From Purshia tridentata (Eukaryota > Streptophyta > Magnoliopsida > Rosales > Rosaceae), in assembly GCA_003254885.1 (NCBI GenBank), contig QANT01005791.1, positions 42,945 to 106,944 of the forward strand: DNA of 64,000 nt, in the 5' to 3' direction. Position numbers and translations under genes: made by a program. Of the stretch, positions 49,942 to 62,596 are shown one piece after another (positions within the stretch are counted from its first letter, which is position 1; each line of letters begins with the position of its first letter). The notes beneath the pieces are model-generated. The model was given only the letters and a program-made list of their open reading frames with translations, made no database searches and was not told where the DNA came from.

Positions 49942-52202
49942 ATGGGTAAACTCACCCAACTAGTTTATCATTGGGATCCATCGGCAGAGCAACTTAAGAA
50001 AATAGTTAGGGATTACGAGATACCTCCCACCGTCAAAGTTCAATCCCTTCCAGCAAATTGTAGTGTAACAACCGGGGAAGGTATTCCAGAGGGATCGTTA
50101 GTAATTTCTGCCGAATTAAAAAAATAGTTAGAGATTACGAGATACCTCCCACTGTCAAAGTTCAATCCCTTCCAGCAAATTGTAGTGTAACAACCGGGGA
50201 GGGTATTCCAGAGGGATCGCTAGTAATTTCTGCCGATTCCCTTCAGTATGTCAGATTTCCTCTTCATCCCCTTTTTCACGTTATTTTTAATAAAATGGGT
50301 GTTCACCCCCTTCAATTAAACCCCAGTTGCTTCCAACTGATTTCTGCTCTTCTGGGTTTTGGGCTTTCCGTGGGGGCGGCCTTCGTGTTCGTTGACTTCT
50401 TCTTTTGCTATAAGTGGAGTAAGGTCAACGAACTCGACGGGTCTTGTACTTTCTATTTCACTCCTAAACCCGACGCCCCTAAGCTTTTTCATGATCGTCC
50501 TACTTCCCATTGTGGTTGGAAAGGTAGACCGGTGATGTTGACCGGTGAGTGGGCTGCCCCCGAACTCAACAATGTGCCACTCCCCACTCACTTTTCCCAT
50601 TCTCCTGGTATTCCTCACTTCGATGAATATCGTCATCTTGATATTGATGTCGTCTGCCAACGTTTATCGATCACTAATATTCTTCGCTTTCTTTTTCCAG
50701 ATAGATCTTGTTTCACAGAGGCCAAGCTAGTTCACGATAGATTGCTAGCCCTTAAGGCCCATTTCGAACTTGGGAATCCGAAGCATAGTATTGGCTGGTT
50801 CTCTACGCCTCAAGTTCTTCATCGAATCAGTTCCCAACGCCAATCAATCATTTACGCGCCCTTTTCTGAGGAGAAACGCTCGGGCTTCGAAGGTTACTCT
50901 CCCAGAGACTTCGTGGGCGGCTTAATTTTGCGTTCGGAGGACTTGGCTTTGACTAGTGAGGGAAGGAAGAGGATCGAACAGTTGAGAGCAAGATTCAAGG
51001 CTCAAGTCGACGTTCTTTCGGTGGATTCTGAAGAAACCGCTTCTGACACTGAGGGGGTCGACATGCAGCGAAGAAAGCTTGAGCTTGCGAAGGACCCTAT
51101 CCTTGAGAGGAAAAGAAAAAGAAATGACGGCAAGGCCCTTCCGAAGGGAAAAATGTCGAAGGTCACTCCGATGGTCGAGGAGGGACCTGTTCGTGACGTT
51201 CAAGTGCCTTCGACAGCTGCTACTCTCGACCCACCTCCTTCGATAACCGCCACACAAAGTCCACCTCCTCTGACCACCTCTTCTCCCCCTCGAGTGCTCG
51301 TCCTACCGCTCCCCTTCCTCCGTTCATCCCGGACATGAAGAGGTCCAACGGAACCCGAGTTCTGCTGAGTGACTCGGCCGTTCACGATGAAAGCACCGCG
51401 ATCGCTATTACGAGGGGTTGCGTGCTTCCAAGAGATGCTGTTGGGGTCGCTCAGCTAAATGACGGGGCTCTCATCGCTGCTACCCACGTGGCGAGTTATA
51501 CGGTAATTAGTTCTTCGGTATTTAGTTCTCTTCGAACGCTTCTTTTCGTGCATTGACTGTCTGTCTTCCTTTTTGCAGATAAACATGCTAAACGTGGATT
51601 TGACTAGTCGTCTGCTGGCGATAAAGCATGAACTTCGTCAAGAGGCTGAGAAGGGGGAGGCTGCGAGGAAGAAGTTTGCTGATGCCGAAGCGTTGCTTTG
51701 TCAGGTCAAGAAGGAGCTGGCAGAGGCAAATGCTGGGCGATGCAGGGCCGAAGAGGATAGGGATCTGCACGCGGAGAATTTTGAAGGTGCACAGAAGGAG
51801 CTCGAAGCTTCTAGGGNTAGGGCTCGAGTAGCTGAGTTGGAGAAGGAACTGGAGGTCGAGAGAGCTGAACGCCAGGCTGAGTTTGATGACTGCCAAACTT
51901 TGATTGGCATTGATCGAGCTCGGTTCTTCAGACTTGGCTGGGTTCAGAGGGCTGAACCTGAAGATGGTCGTCTGTATGAGGGCCCTGAAGCTGTGGATGC
52001 TCTTCAAGGGGTCACTGAGCCTTATGACTACCTTCTTGGGATGCGTCCAGGCGATCGAGCCCCTGCCTCGAGCCCTTCTTCTGATGAAGAGGTCGTTGAA
52101 GTTCCAACCCAGGAGAACCCTTCTTCTACTCCCAATGCTGATGTTTCTGTGCCCCCTTCGTCATCAGCGATCGATGCTTCCAATCCTCCACTCGAGAAAT
52201 AG
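49942..52202 (+). pseudogene. Antisense extra ORF of the gypsy element (gypsy-type Transposase_28-like plus coiled coil)
   Basis: Plus-strand reading frame opposite to gag-pol. The start is at ATG 49942. A 122-bp tandem duplication (50001-50122 and 50123-50244) throws it out of frame at 50127, and it resumes through 50245-51338. The part with FPLHPLFHVIFNKMGV resembles the putative gypsy-type transposon domain (Pfam Transposase_28). A one-base slip near 51283-51290 (C run) leads into the frame starting MKRSNG at 51335. A plausible 78-bp intron (51502-51579, GTAATT to TTTGCAG) then joins a coiled-coil segment that ends at TAG 52202. One base is N at 51817. This is a broken but once long spliced antisense gene; its function is unknown. 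Confidence 0.6.
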
Positions 52203-52532
52203 TTTTCTTCTCTTTCTTATTTTTTTTTTATTGTGTTCTATACTAAATACTTAAAAACTCAATTTTCTAATTTTAGGTAATTAATTTTATGTTTTAATTT
52301 TGGCTGTTCCTTCGAATTTTGAATTTTATCTTTTAATTCTGTTGATTTCAAATTTGAATTCTACTTACTGAAATTAAAACACAAAGCGTAACGTAATATC
52401 CTCGAGATATTATCCGTATTAAATGCTAGCATAAAACTCGCATTCTAGGAAATTATTCTAAGTATAAATACCTGTTTCTTCTCACCTTTGATTTCATGAA
52501 AAGTTGTGCTTACTGCGCACGCCCTGATATCC

Positions 52533-53087
52533 ATGGCCAAAGATCGTAAAATCAAGCTTCATCTTGAGCTTCGGGCGAGCAAAAAGAGGAAAACAGTTGC
52601 TTCGTCTGAGCTTTCTGTTTCTTTAAATTCTTCGGGATCGCCGGGCTCGAAGGCTACTGGCTATTCCTCGAAATTTCGTTCTTGCTCGAGAACTGATGGG
52701 ATGGGGCCAAGGAATGATATCTCCAAACCTTTGTCCCCAGTGCTCAGATCTGAGAATGCAATTCGATCGACTCGGTCTCCTTTTTTGAGTCGTCACCCTG
52801 ATTTCGAGGCTGGGCCTTCAAGGAGAAGTGTTAATTCGATCCATTCTCCAAGAACCCTCCTTGAGTGGCGTCTTCGTGAAGCACGCTTTGATTTAACTGA
52901 AGGTTGTCGGGAGGTGGATCGTCTGAAACAACTTCTCCATGAAGCGCGCTGTTTTACCAGCTCAGCGCATTCTACGGGTTTCCAGGATGGTTTTACCCAG
53001 GGGTGTGACTATTTCAAGTCGAAAGCTCGTGCACTCTTTCCCAATCTGGATTGGGAATGCCTGAGCGAAGAGTTGGTCATTCCCTGA
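52533..53087 (+). CDS. Second antisense ORF in the gypsy element
   Basis: Intact 184-aa ORF with ATG at 52533. It is basic and Ser-rich at the start (KKRKTVASSE), with a C-terminal helical half (LLEWRLREARFDL, REVDRLKQLLHEA) and a final acidic stretch. I do not recognise a domain. It lies in the same antisense region as the longer broken ORF, 330 bp downstream of it, and may be a separate gene or a 3' exon of it. It has no stops despite the decayed pol next to it. Confidence 0.5.
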   Translation: MAKDRKIKLHLELRASKKRKTVASSELSVSLNSSGSPGSKATGYSSKFRSCSRTDGMGPRNDISKPLSPVLRSENAIRSTRSPFLSRHPDFEAGPSRRSVNSIHSPRTLLEWRLREARFDLTEGCREVDRLKQLLHEARCFTSSAHSTGFQDGFTQGCDYFKSKARALFPNLDWECLSEELVIP

Positions 53088-53695
53088 AGGGCTCCTTGAG
53101 TCTTGAGGAGTTGTCATTCGTGCATTTCCTTTTGTAGTTTGTTTTTTATTCTAATAAAGATGAGCTTTTTATATATTCATTGTAAATGTACTTCTTCGAA
53201 TGCCTTTTTTCGAACGTTCTATGTTTCAATTGTAGCCATATTGCGTTCGCAATTTATGAACGTCTTCTTTCGATTTATTCATTGTATCGTTCGAAGACGT
53301 TCTTGTCATGCATGCGTGTCACCCACTAGAGCATTCAGTGCTTCGATAATGGCGTACGTGATTTCTCGAACGCCTTCTTTCGAGCATTCACTGCTTCGAT
53401 CGAAAACGTTCGAAGCGTACGTGTTTTCCTTGTACGTCGAGCATTCAGTGCTTCGATGGGCATCGTCATTGTGTACGCAATTTCTCGAACGCCTTTTTTC
53501 GAGCATTCACTGCTTCAATCGAAAGCGTTCGAAGCGTACGAAGACGTTCGCAACACATGCATTTTTCTGGACGTCCTCTTTCGAACGTTCAAGACCCTTA
53601 TCACACCCTCGAGAAGAAATACTTAATTTTTATTGGAATTCATCAATTGTCATTAATATTATCTCATCGAGAATGTAACATAAGTAAGAAAAATT

Positions 53696-55045
53696 TCAAA
53701 CATAGTACTTTTTTAAATGAATGGCATTCCAAGGCCTCGGCAGTTCCTTCCCAGTCCGGAGTTCTCGAAGTTTGTAGGCCCCCTTTCCGAAGACTGCCAT
53801 GACTTCGTAAGGGCCTTCCCATACTTTTTTAAACTTTCCAGACTCTGGTAGTTCCCCCGATTTAGGTCCTTGGTCCATAATTCGTTTCAAGACCCAATCT
53901 CCAATTCTAAAAGTTTTATGGCGTACCTTCTGGTTGAAATGTCGAGCTGCCACGCTGTGATAGTTTGCCAACTGAATTGATGCCGCCATCCTCTTTTCTT
54001 CCGCAAGATCCAGAGTGTGTCGAAGTTGAATGGCGTTCGATTCCTCATTTTCAGCTGATAACGTCCTTGTGGTTGGCAATCCTATCTCAGTGGGGATTAC
54101 TGCTTCCACTCCGTAAGTTAGGGAAAACGGTGATTCTCCAGTTGGTCTTCGTTTAGTGGTTCGATATGCCCACAGAACGTGATGGAGTTCGTCGTGCCAC
54201 TTCCCCCTGGCCCCTTCGAGTCGTCTTTTGATGTTGTCGAAGATTGTCCTATTCGTCTTTTATGCTTGCCCATTTGCCTGGGGGTAGCTTCGAGAGGTGA
54301 AATGGAGTTGGATTCCCTTTTCGGTACAGAATGTTTTAAACCTCTTGTTGTTGAAGGGTGTGCCATTGTCTGTAACTATGGCTCGTGGCACTCCGAAACG
54401 ACATATGACATTTCTCCAAACGAAGCGAACGACAGTGTTAGCATCGATCATTCCGTAAGCCTCTGCTTCGACCCATTTGGTGAAGTAATCCGTCACGAGG
54501 AGTACGTTCTTCTTTCCTCCAGGGGCGGTTGGCAATGGTCCCACAATATCCATACCCCACCTTGCGAACGGCCATGGTTCCCAAGTCAAATTCAAGTCTT
54601 CGGCTGGTTGTCTGCTTATGGGTGCGTAGCGTTGACACTGGTCGCATTTTCGAGCATATACTTCTGAATCTTTTGCCATATATGGCCAAAAGTATCCTTG
54701 TGTCAGTGCTTTGTGTGCTAAGCTTAGTCCTCCAGCATGGTTTCCACACGAACCGTCATGAATTGTCGAGAGTAGCCATTCAGCTTGAGCTGGGTCAAGA
54801 CAGCGTAACAACGACCCTGAAAATGACTTTCTAAACAATATGTTATCGATCAAAACATACCTGGCTGCTCGCATTCTTAGTTTTCGCGCTTCGGCTGGAT
54901 CCGTTGGTGCTGTACCCGAACGAAGGTACTCCATCAGTGGCGTCATCCAACTCGTTCCAACTTGACTGATCATCAATGTAGTTGGTTCCTCTGCAATGCT
55001 GGGTGTGTGTAACTGCTCGATCCTGACGGATCGAAGTCCTTCCAA
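53696..55045 (-). pseudogene. Gypsy integrase remnant
   Basis: Zinc-binding His/Cys region (HDGSCGNHAGG, CDQCQRYA), core Asp in WGMDIVG and VTDNGT, then YPQANGQA followed directly by TAA at 54260-54262, where the family has the third catalytic residue, Glu. The frame continues after the stop through the C-terminal domain to 53696 (GPYEV, LKKYYV). A nonsense change at the active site makes it inactive. Confidence 0.85.
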
Positions 55046-55078
55046 AGTTGAGGCTTCACATGCTAAGTGATTTGCCGC

Positions 55079-55750
55079 CTAATTTTGTTCTCTGGGTACT
55101 TGTGAAAAGGTTACCTTCTTGAAGCGAGAGGTTATTTCTGTTACCAGCTTCTGGTATGCCCCCATTTTTTCATCCCTGGTAGCATATTCTCCATTTACTT
55201 GGTTTACAACAAGTTGAGAGTCACTGTAGACTTTAAGAACTTGAGCCTTGACTTTTTCTGCAATTCGTAAACCATTTACGAGGGCTTCATACTCTGCCAC
55301 GTTGTTCGAAGCTGGGAAATCCAACCTTAAAGCAAATTCCAACTCGAAGCCATCGGGGATTCGTATAATTATGCCTGCTCCTGCACCTAACGCATTCGAA
55401 GATCCATCCACATATAGTTCCCATGCATTTTCTTCCTGATCTTCTTCGAACACGTTTAGTGGTTTATGTGCTTCGACCAAGAAGTCTGCCACTGCCTGCC
55501 TTTTACGAGCTGTTTGAGGTTTGAACTCTATATCGAATGCCCCCAGTTCGATGGCCCATTTCATCATTCTTCCGGAGAGGTCTGGTTTAGCAAGAATTCC
55601 CCGGACGGGTTGGTTGGTGATCACTGCTATTTTATGCCCTTCGAAATATTGCCGAAGCTTCCTTTTTGCAGTAACGAGAGCCAGGACACACTTCTCCGAA
55701 GCGTTGTATCTAGTCTCCGCTTCCACGAGGCTCTTGCTTACGTAGAACAC
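55079..55750 (-). pseudogene. Gypsy double RNase H remnant
   Basis: The first half is the usual RT-linked RNase H (FYVSKSLVEAETRY, a decayed form). The second half is an additional RNase H with ELYVDGSSN, NNVAEYEALVNGLRIA and VYSDSQLVV, as in plant Tat elements. A TAG stop at its end separates it from integrase, and a TGA at 55769 separates it from RT. Confidence 0.82.
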
Positions 55751-55768
55751 TGGATGCTGTTGGCCATC

Positions 55769-56938
55769 TCATTCAATGATTAATGCTGCGCTCACAGCGA
55801 ATTCTGAAACCGCTAAGTACAAAAATAGTACTTCCCCAGGTTCGGGAACTGCAAGGATGGGCGGATTAGCCATGTATTCTTTGATTTTCCTTAACGCTTC
55901 AGATTGCGCTGCTCCCCATGATCCTCCCTTTTTAATTGCATGAAAGAATGGCTTGCATCTATTCGTTGCCCTTGAAATAAATCTGCTTAATGCGGCAATC
56001 CTTCCTATTAAAACCTGCACTTCCCGCACTGTTCGAGGTTCTTCCATTTCTTGAAGAGCCTGGACTTTGCTTGGGTTGGGCTCGATCCCCCGCTGGCTAA
56101 CGATATACCCCAAGAACTGTCCGGAAGAAACACCGAACGCACATTTCGTCGGATTTAATCGCATCTTGTACCTGCGGAGGACTTCAAATGCTTCTTTCAA
56201 GTCAACATGATGATCTTTTCTTGATTTGCTCTTTACAACCATGTCGTTGATATATACTTCCATGGTTCTCCCTATTTGATCTTTGAACATCTGGTTGACG
56301 AGTCTTTGATAAGTTGATCCCGCATTCTTGAGGCTGAAAGGCATTACTGTATAACAATATAGCCCTCGCTCGGATATGAAGGCTGTTTTATCTTGATCAT
56401 CGATCGCCATTGGGATTTGGTTATATCCGGAATACGCATCGAGAAAAGTCAGTTGTTCGTACCCGGTAGTGGCGCCTACCATCTGATCAATCTTGGGGAT
56501 CGGGTAGTAGTCTTTTGGACAGGATTTGTTCAGATTGGTGAAATCGATGCATACTCGTCATTTGCCATTCTTCTTTTGGACCACTACCACTTTCGAAATC
56601 CACGTGGGGCACCAGACATCTCTTATAAACCCTACTTCGAGGAGTCGATCGACTTCATCACTTATTACCTGATTTCTTTTTGGCGCGAATCTTCTTTGCC
56701 TTTTCTGACACGGCGTTATGCTGGGATCGATGTTTAGCCTGTGGCACGCTATGCTTGGATCAATCCCCGGCATATCTACGTGTGACCATGCGAACACATC
56801 TTTATTCGCCCGAAGAGTTTCGATCAGACGTGTCCGTTCTTCTTCTTTCAGGAGGGTACCCACCAACACTGTCTTGTCTGGCTCTTCCTGATCCAATATT
56901 ATCTCGGTTAGTGGTTCAATAGTCATTGGTTCAGCCAT
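55769..56938 (-). pseudogene. Gypsy reverse transcriptase remnant
   Basis: N-terminal part 56938-56558, then a TGA where the family has Trp (after QKKNGK), then the rest from 56557 to 55769 in the same frame. The catalytic motif reads VYINDMVV (about 56240), with Asn where Asp is needed (YIDD). Both changes look like G to A transitions, consistent with methyl-cytosine decay. Confidence 0.85.
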
Positions 56939-56974
56939 GGATTCTTCTTGGGTTGGTGGATCCTCCTTTAATTG

Positions 56975-57463
56975 CTATTTTTCCTCGATCCCTGCAATTT
57001 CTTTACTTGATCGAATTCCCATTATAAGGTGATAGCATTTCTTTGCCATGGCTTGATCACCTACAATGTCGACGGTTCCTTTCCCGTCCGCAGAAACACA
57101 TCTCATGATTAAACATCGAGTAGATGCCTCACCCTCCATCCTCCATATCCAGTCTCTGCCCATTATCACATTATACGCAGAAGGAGAATTGATTACCACG
57201 AAGGTCATGAACAGCGTCTTCCCTGCTGTGATCACTGGCAAAGTAATTTCCCCTACTGGCGTTATCTGACTGCCTTCGAATGCCAGAATTGGGGTCTTGT
57301 TTTCCTTTAAATCTTCATCTCGAAGCTCCATCTGTTTGAACGTGCTATAATACATGACCTCCGCACTACTTCCCCCATCGATCATAACTCGGTGTACTCT
57401 CGAATTTCCAATTTGGAGAGTGATGACGAGTGCGTCTTTGTGGGGGCATTCCAACCTCTCCAA
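56975..57463 (-). pseudogene. Gypsy aspartic protease remnant
   Basis: Contains the active-site motif MIDGGSSAEV and the downstream hydrophobic VIMGRDW. It is joined to gag by a frameshift around 57470-57500 and ended by TAG at 56975. Confidence 0.8.
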
Positions 57464-57465
57464 GT

Positions 57466-58963
57466 CTTTCCGAGAAAATTGGATGATTCCCTCCGCGTCT
57501 CTTTGCTTGTGCCGATGCCGAACTGATTTGATTCACCCTTTGAGCTTTTTCCAGCTGCCGTTTTAAACTGCGCCTCTGTACAGACGATCCTTCGGGTGGC
57601 TCGGACCCACCATGGATAGAATGTATTTCATATAAGACAGGCTCTACTTGGGCTGCATTGCTATTCTCCCTCTGAGGATTCTCCTGGGGTTGAGTTGGAC
57701 CTACCTGGTAATGAGTTAATTGCCCCTTCCGTATCATAGCCGCAATCTGCCCTCTTAGATTGAAGCATTCTTCGAGTTCGTGCCCGAAGTCATTATGGAA
57801 ATGACAGTGCTTCGATTTATCCCTGAATTCTAGTTTGGTCTTTATCGATGAGGGTTCTCGAAAAATACCCTTCACCTTATTGTCGTGGTAGATTTTTGAC
57901 ACCCTGCAGGTGAGTTTAATGTTTGCTAGCGGATCTTCGAACCGGGAATTTCGCCTACCTCTTCCTTTTTGCCCGCTCTTATTCTCGCTCGCTTGCCGCG
58001 GAAGTGGGATGACATTAACTCGTGTCGTTTCGACGTTCGTAGGTTTGCTCTCCGTTTTGCCTTCTTGGACTACCGACACTCGTCTTCGGTTGGCAGTATC
58101 CTCTTCGAGGCGGATGAAAGGCTCTGCTTGGGAAATGCACTCCCTCATGTCATATGGTGGGTGCATGATAATGTTTTCATGCAGCTTCCATCCTGCCAGC
58201 AACCCTTCTCTGAATGCTGCGGTGACTGTCTCCCTTGGACAGTTATCCAATGACGACATCTCAACTATGAAGCGGGATAGATAATCTTTCAGTCTCTCAT
58301 TCTTCCCCTGCTTCGTGTTGAACAAAGTGGTGATGTCCTTTTTTCTGCGCTGGTTGCATATGTATTGCGATATGAAAACCTCACAAAGTTCAGAGAAACT
58401 CCCGATGGTTCCTGTTTTCAATTGTCGGAACCAAGTCAACGCAGAGCCGGTCAAACTCGATGGGAAGAGTTTACACTGCAAGGGCTCATTTTCCACTTCC
58501 AAGACTAATTGTTGCTGGTAGTGGTAGATATGATCCATAGGGTCTCCAGTTCCGTCGAACAGCTGAAACTTTGGAGTTTGGAATTTTTCTGGCCTTTTCG
58601 CAGCAATAATTTCATCGGAAAAAGGCGACCGGCAAATTCCACGCGCAGCCTCGATCGCCAGTTGCGTTGGAGTCAGAGTCCGATGACTATTCAATAATCT
58701 GCGTAGGTCGTCACTGTCGCGAATTTTCTTCATCGTTCGTCGATCATGATCATCGAGTTCTTCTTCGTGTTGCTCTCGATCGGACCTTCCTTCCTCCACT
58801 TCACTGACTCGCGAATCACTTGACCCATCTATTTGTTTTCTTTTTTGCCTTGAATTCGTGGGTGTCTGCTTTTGTCGAGCCATTTCTAGAGCTTCGTTGG
58901 CCACGCGGTTGGCTTCTTCAACCCTGCTTGCGATCCGTTTCCAGTGTTTTCAATCCCGGCCAT
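57466..58963 (-). pseudogene. Gypsy gag remnant
   Basis: Long frame with a retrotransposon gag domain (PKFQLFDGTGDPMDHI, LTWFRQL, RLKDYLSRF) and a Cys/His cluster, CHFHNDFGHELEEC. The likely original start is ATG 58963 (MAGIENTG), but a one-base slip lies between it and the main frame, whose own first ATG is at 58883. It sits just after the primer-binding site. Confidence 0.8.
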
Positions 58964-58987
58964 AGTTGAATGATTGTTTCTTACGTG

Positions 58988-59005
58988 TTCCCACAGACGG
59001 CGCCA
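58988..59005 (-). other. Gypsy primer-binding site
   Basis: On the minus strand TGGCGCCGTCTGTGGGAA begins two bases after the 5' LTR. It starts with TGG, as required to pair with a tRNA CCA end, and is a form common in plant gypsy elements. I do not assign the tRNA. Confidence 0.8.
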
Positions 59006-59007
59006 AT

Positions 59008-59524
59008 TGTTGATGCTAAAATTCTTGTTGGGCCTGATTTTAACAATCAACAATGAATCAGTCAACTATAAGCCCACCACTCGGACGTTGTGCTTCCTTC
59101 GAACTTCTTCGTCTCCTTGAATTGTTGAAATCTCCCCGTGGGGTGTACCTACAATAACACTCCGATGCCAAAATGAATGAATAATTCTATATGATTCTCA
59201 ATATGTCTTTCTTTTTTTTTGGTTTCGATCCCCTTTCATGGAGTCGCCTTTCTTCTTATATAGAAAAAGTAATTTTCCGTTACTTCCTACCTTCGCGCCT
59301 TTTTTCTTCCCGTTATTCTCTTTTAATGCATTTGATCGTTGATGCCTTTACTCGGGTTCGTGGGTCATTAAGGTCGGGATTTGTACGGGCCTATGTCTTT
59401 AAGATAAGAAAAATTACCGTTTCTATTTTTGGGCCTAACCTTTCGGGCTTCTCATCTTCCCTTTGGATTGGGCCTGGTTATGCCTCAGCCTTGGGTCCAG
59501 GCCCAGATCTTTCTGTCGCCCACA
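59008..59524 (-). repeat. Gypsy 5' LTR (right copy)
   Basis: 517 bp, from TGTTGATGC to CGCCCACA, aligned with the left LTR over its length. Confidence 0.88.
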
Positions 59525-61195
59525 GATATTTAATTCTAATTTTCTACAAAATCAATTATATGATAGAGAAAAAAAAAGAAGAAAGAATGAATAAACTTTC
59601 TTTTGTTGTCTGAAATAATAAATGAATAAATGTTAATTCACACATATATATAGACATGTCAATAAATTAGGTTTAGAACCAAAACTAATCGGCCATAGGT
59701 TAAGAAGCCTAAGACTTTACAAGCATTTAGGGGAGATTTTGCTTTTTCAGTGTGAGACAACACTCCACATTCCCACACATTGTTTATTTCACTATCTAAA
59801 TACTCATTGGCACACCAAATTACATAAATTAAGGATGTGTACTCAAATTGCAACCATTACAAACTATAAAGGAAAAATTGGCACAATTGAAAATAGAAAG
59901 ACCTTAGTGAAATTTTATCTAAATCACATGGACTACAAACGTAATTTTGCCTTTTTTTTTGGGTCATCTTAAAATAGGAACCCTTTAGGAAACCAAACAG
60001 AGTATAAGAGAGGTTCGGTTTTAAAAGAAGTAAATTTCTATTTTATTTGGACTTTAGTGTAATAATTTTTTTATTAGCTTATTAATATTTTCCAAGTAAC
60101 ATACAACAAAATATCATGTAAATGACTACTATTTATACGTAATGTTCGGATGTAACTAACTGTCTATTTAAAGGTTGCAATGATGATCGAACGTTTAAAC
60201 ACTTGTGTTCAGCATTTGAATGCTCGCAATGATGCTCATCCAATATGCTAATACATGATGCGCATCCAATATGTTGATACATGATGCATATTCTATATCA
60301 GGATTTCCCTATACAGCGATACATGATACTCATTATGTACCAAAAAATCCCCTATATATATAGCGTGCAATACATCGGCCCATGAAGACTTTTTTGTATA
60401 TGATGAGTGTTATGATCGCCATGTATCTGAGTCTGGACTAAGTTCTCACGACCCAAGCACTGATACGAGACTATTACATATTAAAAAATATATATAATTT
60501 TTTTCTGTTTAGGAAACTCGTTTTTTATTGAAAAAATTAACATATAAAGACATTTTATGACTTTTTGTCATTTTTATCCTATTTTTGACAAAGTTTAATA
60601 TTTTGGGGCATGCATAGAATAATATTTCAAAACTTGAGAGTCCAAACCAAAAATATAACCGGAAAAAGGAGGCCAAAAACTCTATAGCTAAATTTAACTG
60701 AAGAATATGGATTTCGATGAAATTTTCCCCGGATGTACAAATAATTAATTGATTGCCACTTAACATGATAATATACCAGACAACGATGAAATAATAGCAT
60801 AGCTACATAAGCCAAAAAGATTCAATCACATACAAAATATCTATACTGGACTCTCACAATATACTATGCCATTATAATTGTTTTCCGTGGTTAATTCATA
60901 CATATTTCTAATTAGGAAAAATATATTCAAACAATTTAAAATTAGATGTTTTAGTGCAGTTGCACTTCCCATCTTTTCTGATCATTTATTAACATACATA
61001 TAAATGACATGAATAATTTCAAATTATTCAAACCAATGTTGAACATTTACTCTGACTATATATGTCATAGCTGGCCACCATTAGTTTCCATATACTTTCC
61101 TGCATATATATCAATAACATGAAGAAAGAAAGACAACCCATTAGTAAAATTGTATTCATACTTTTATTTTTTGTGAATTTAATTAATTTATTATC
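59525..61195. other. Spacer left of the EG45 gene, with a decayed minisatellite
   Basis: AT-rich. Three decayed copies of a 26-bp unit beginning ATGATGC lie at 60229-60306. No gene was recognised. The left end must include the EG45 3' UTR near 61195. Confidence 0.55.
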
Positions 61196-62565
61196 TTACA
61201 GTTGAAGATACTCGATCTGAATTCTTCCAGCATTAGGATCAGCAATTCTATTGAAAGTCTCTTCCGAAAGATTGATGGTTCCACAACCTTTTGTTCTGCA
61301 ATAATCAACAATTTTAACATGAACTACATTCGAATCTTTACATGGCTGTGGTGCTCCATTTGTGGCTCCAACACATTTGACCACGTAGTAATCACCGCAC
61401 CCTTTCCTGTTTTTCCATATCGCCTTGCTTGCAGCTGCAATATGATAACCATGCTCTTCGTTTCCGTAGCATGCAGAGGCTACAAAAGATCATTAACTTC
61501 ATAATTGCTGAATTCTGATTTAAATTTAGATATATCAAACTTAAACATTAAAACTTAACCAAGGTAATTTTATATATATAAAATTCATGACTATAAATAC
61601 ATCATTACATAAATGAATACAAGCATATACTAATCACATTACGCTAAATTGAGTACTTGTATATGAGTTGTTTTGAATTTGGCAAAAACATCATCCTACT
61701 TATCAATTTTCCAAACATTTATTTCGTTACACACTCAATTATGACTACGTAACAACTACATTTTTTTTTATTGAGTCTCAATTATTTCAATTGTTTTCTT
61801 GATAAGTTTAAGTTTTTAGTCCCCATACTTTTGGGCTGTAGCACTCAAGCCTAAATTAAAAGCCTTAAACTCTTATAAATTCTAATCTTTTGCAAATTCC
61901 ACGACAGTCAGATCATTGTGACTTTGGGATGGTGCCTTGGTGGCAACACTATACCAAATTAACCAAAGCAACACAGGATGAATCTATTCATCAACCAATG
62001 ATTAGATTGTTAGACCAACAAATTAATTGTAGACCAACCTATCAGTTAGCTGCCAAAAATAAAATATATAAAAGCTCCTCTTAATTCATACAAGATTTTA
62101 TGTCCCAATTACTAATTGTATTGTATCTCATTTTCTTAGTTAGAAAAAAAAAAAAAAAAGAATAAAAGTTACATAAATGTCTTACTTGTCACTCAACACG
62201 CATAAATAGGAAAGGATTCTAGCTTGCTATGTAGTTTTACTTTTTTTGGTTACAAGGGAGGTCAAAGAGGGAAAAAAGTTACATAAATGTCTTACTTGTC
62301 ACTCAACACGCATAAATAGGACAGGATTCTAGCTTGCTATGTAGTTTAACTTTTTTTGGTTACAAGGGAGGTCAAAGAGGGAAGGGAGATTCTAACTTAG
62401 CCTTAGGTGTAAGGGTAAATACTTTCAACCACTAGAGCTAAAAATTCCCTATTCATAGCTTACCTATAACTAGAAATGTTGTGGACTTATAGGATAAAAT
62501 TAATACTAACTATAGCAATGTTGTAAATTCAAGATCATTTCTAGAACTATTTTAACTCGATCTCA

Positions 62566-62596
<31 letters not shown>

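Larger units (their letters stand above)
49062..59524 (-). mobile_element. Ty3/gypsy LTR retrotransposon, Tat-like, defective
   Basis: 10.46-kb element on the minus strand. LTRs (49062-49583 and 59008-59524) both run TG...CA and differ by roughly 8% over the first 170 bases by eye, so it is not recent. Sense order from the right: gag, aspartic protease, RT, RNase H, a second archaeal-type RNase H, integrase. Between integrase and the 3' LTR lie 4.1 kb with plus-strand ORFs. Dual RNase H plus antisense extra ORFs are known traits of the plant Tat lineage. At least five in-frame stops and two frameshifts disable it. No matching target duplication is visible (CCACC against GATAT). Confidence 0.92.

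Noticed and set aside
50316-50660. Minus-strand ORF within the gypsy antisense region
   Set aside because: Antisense shadow of the longer plus-strand frame with the Transposase_28-like domain.
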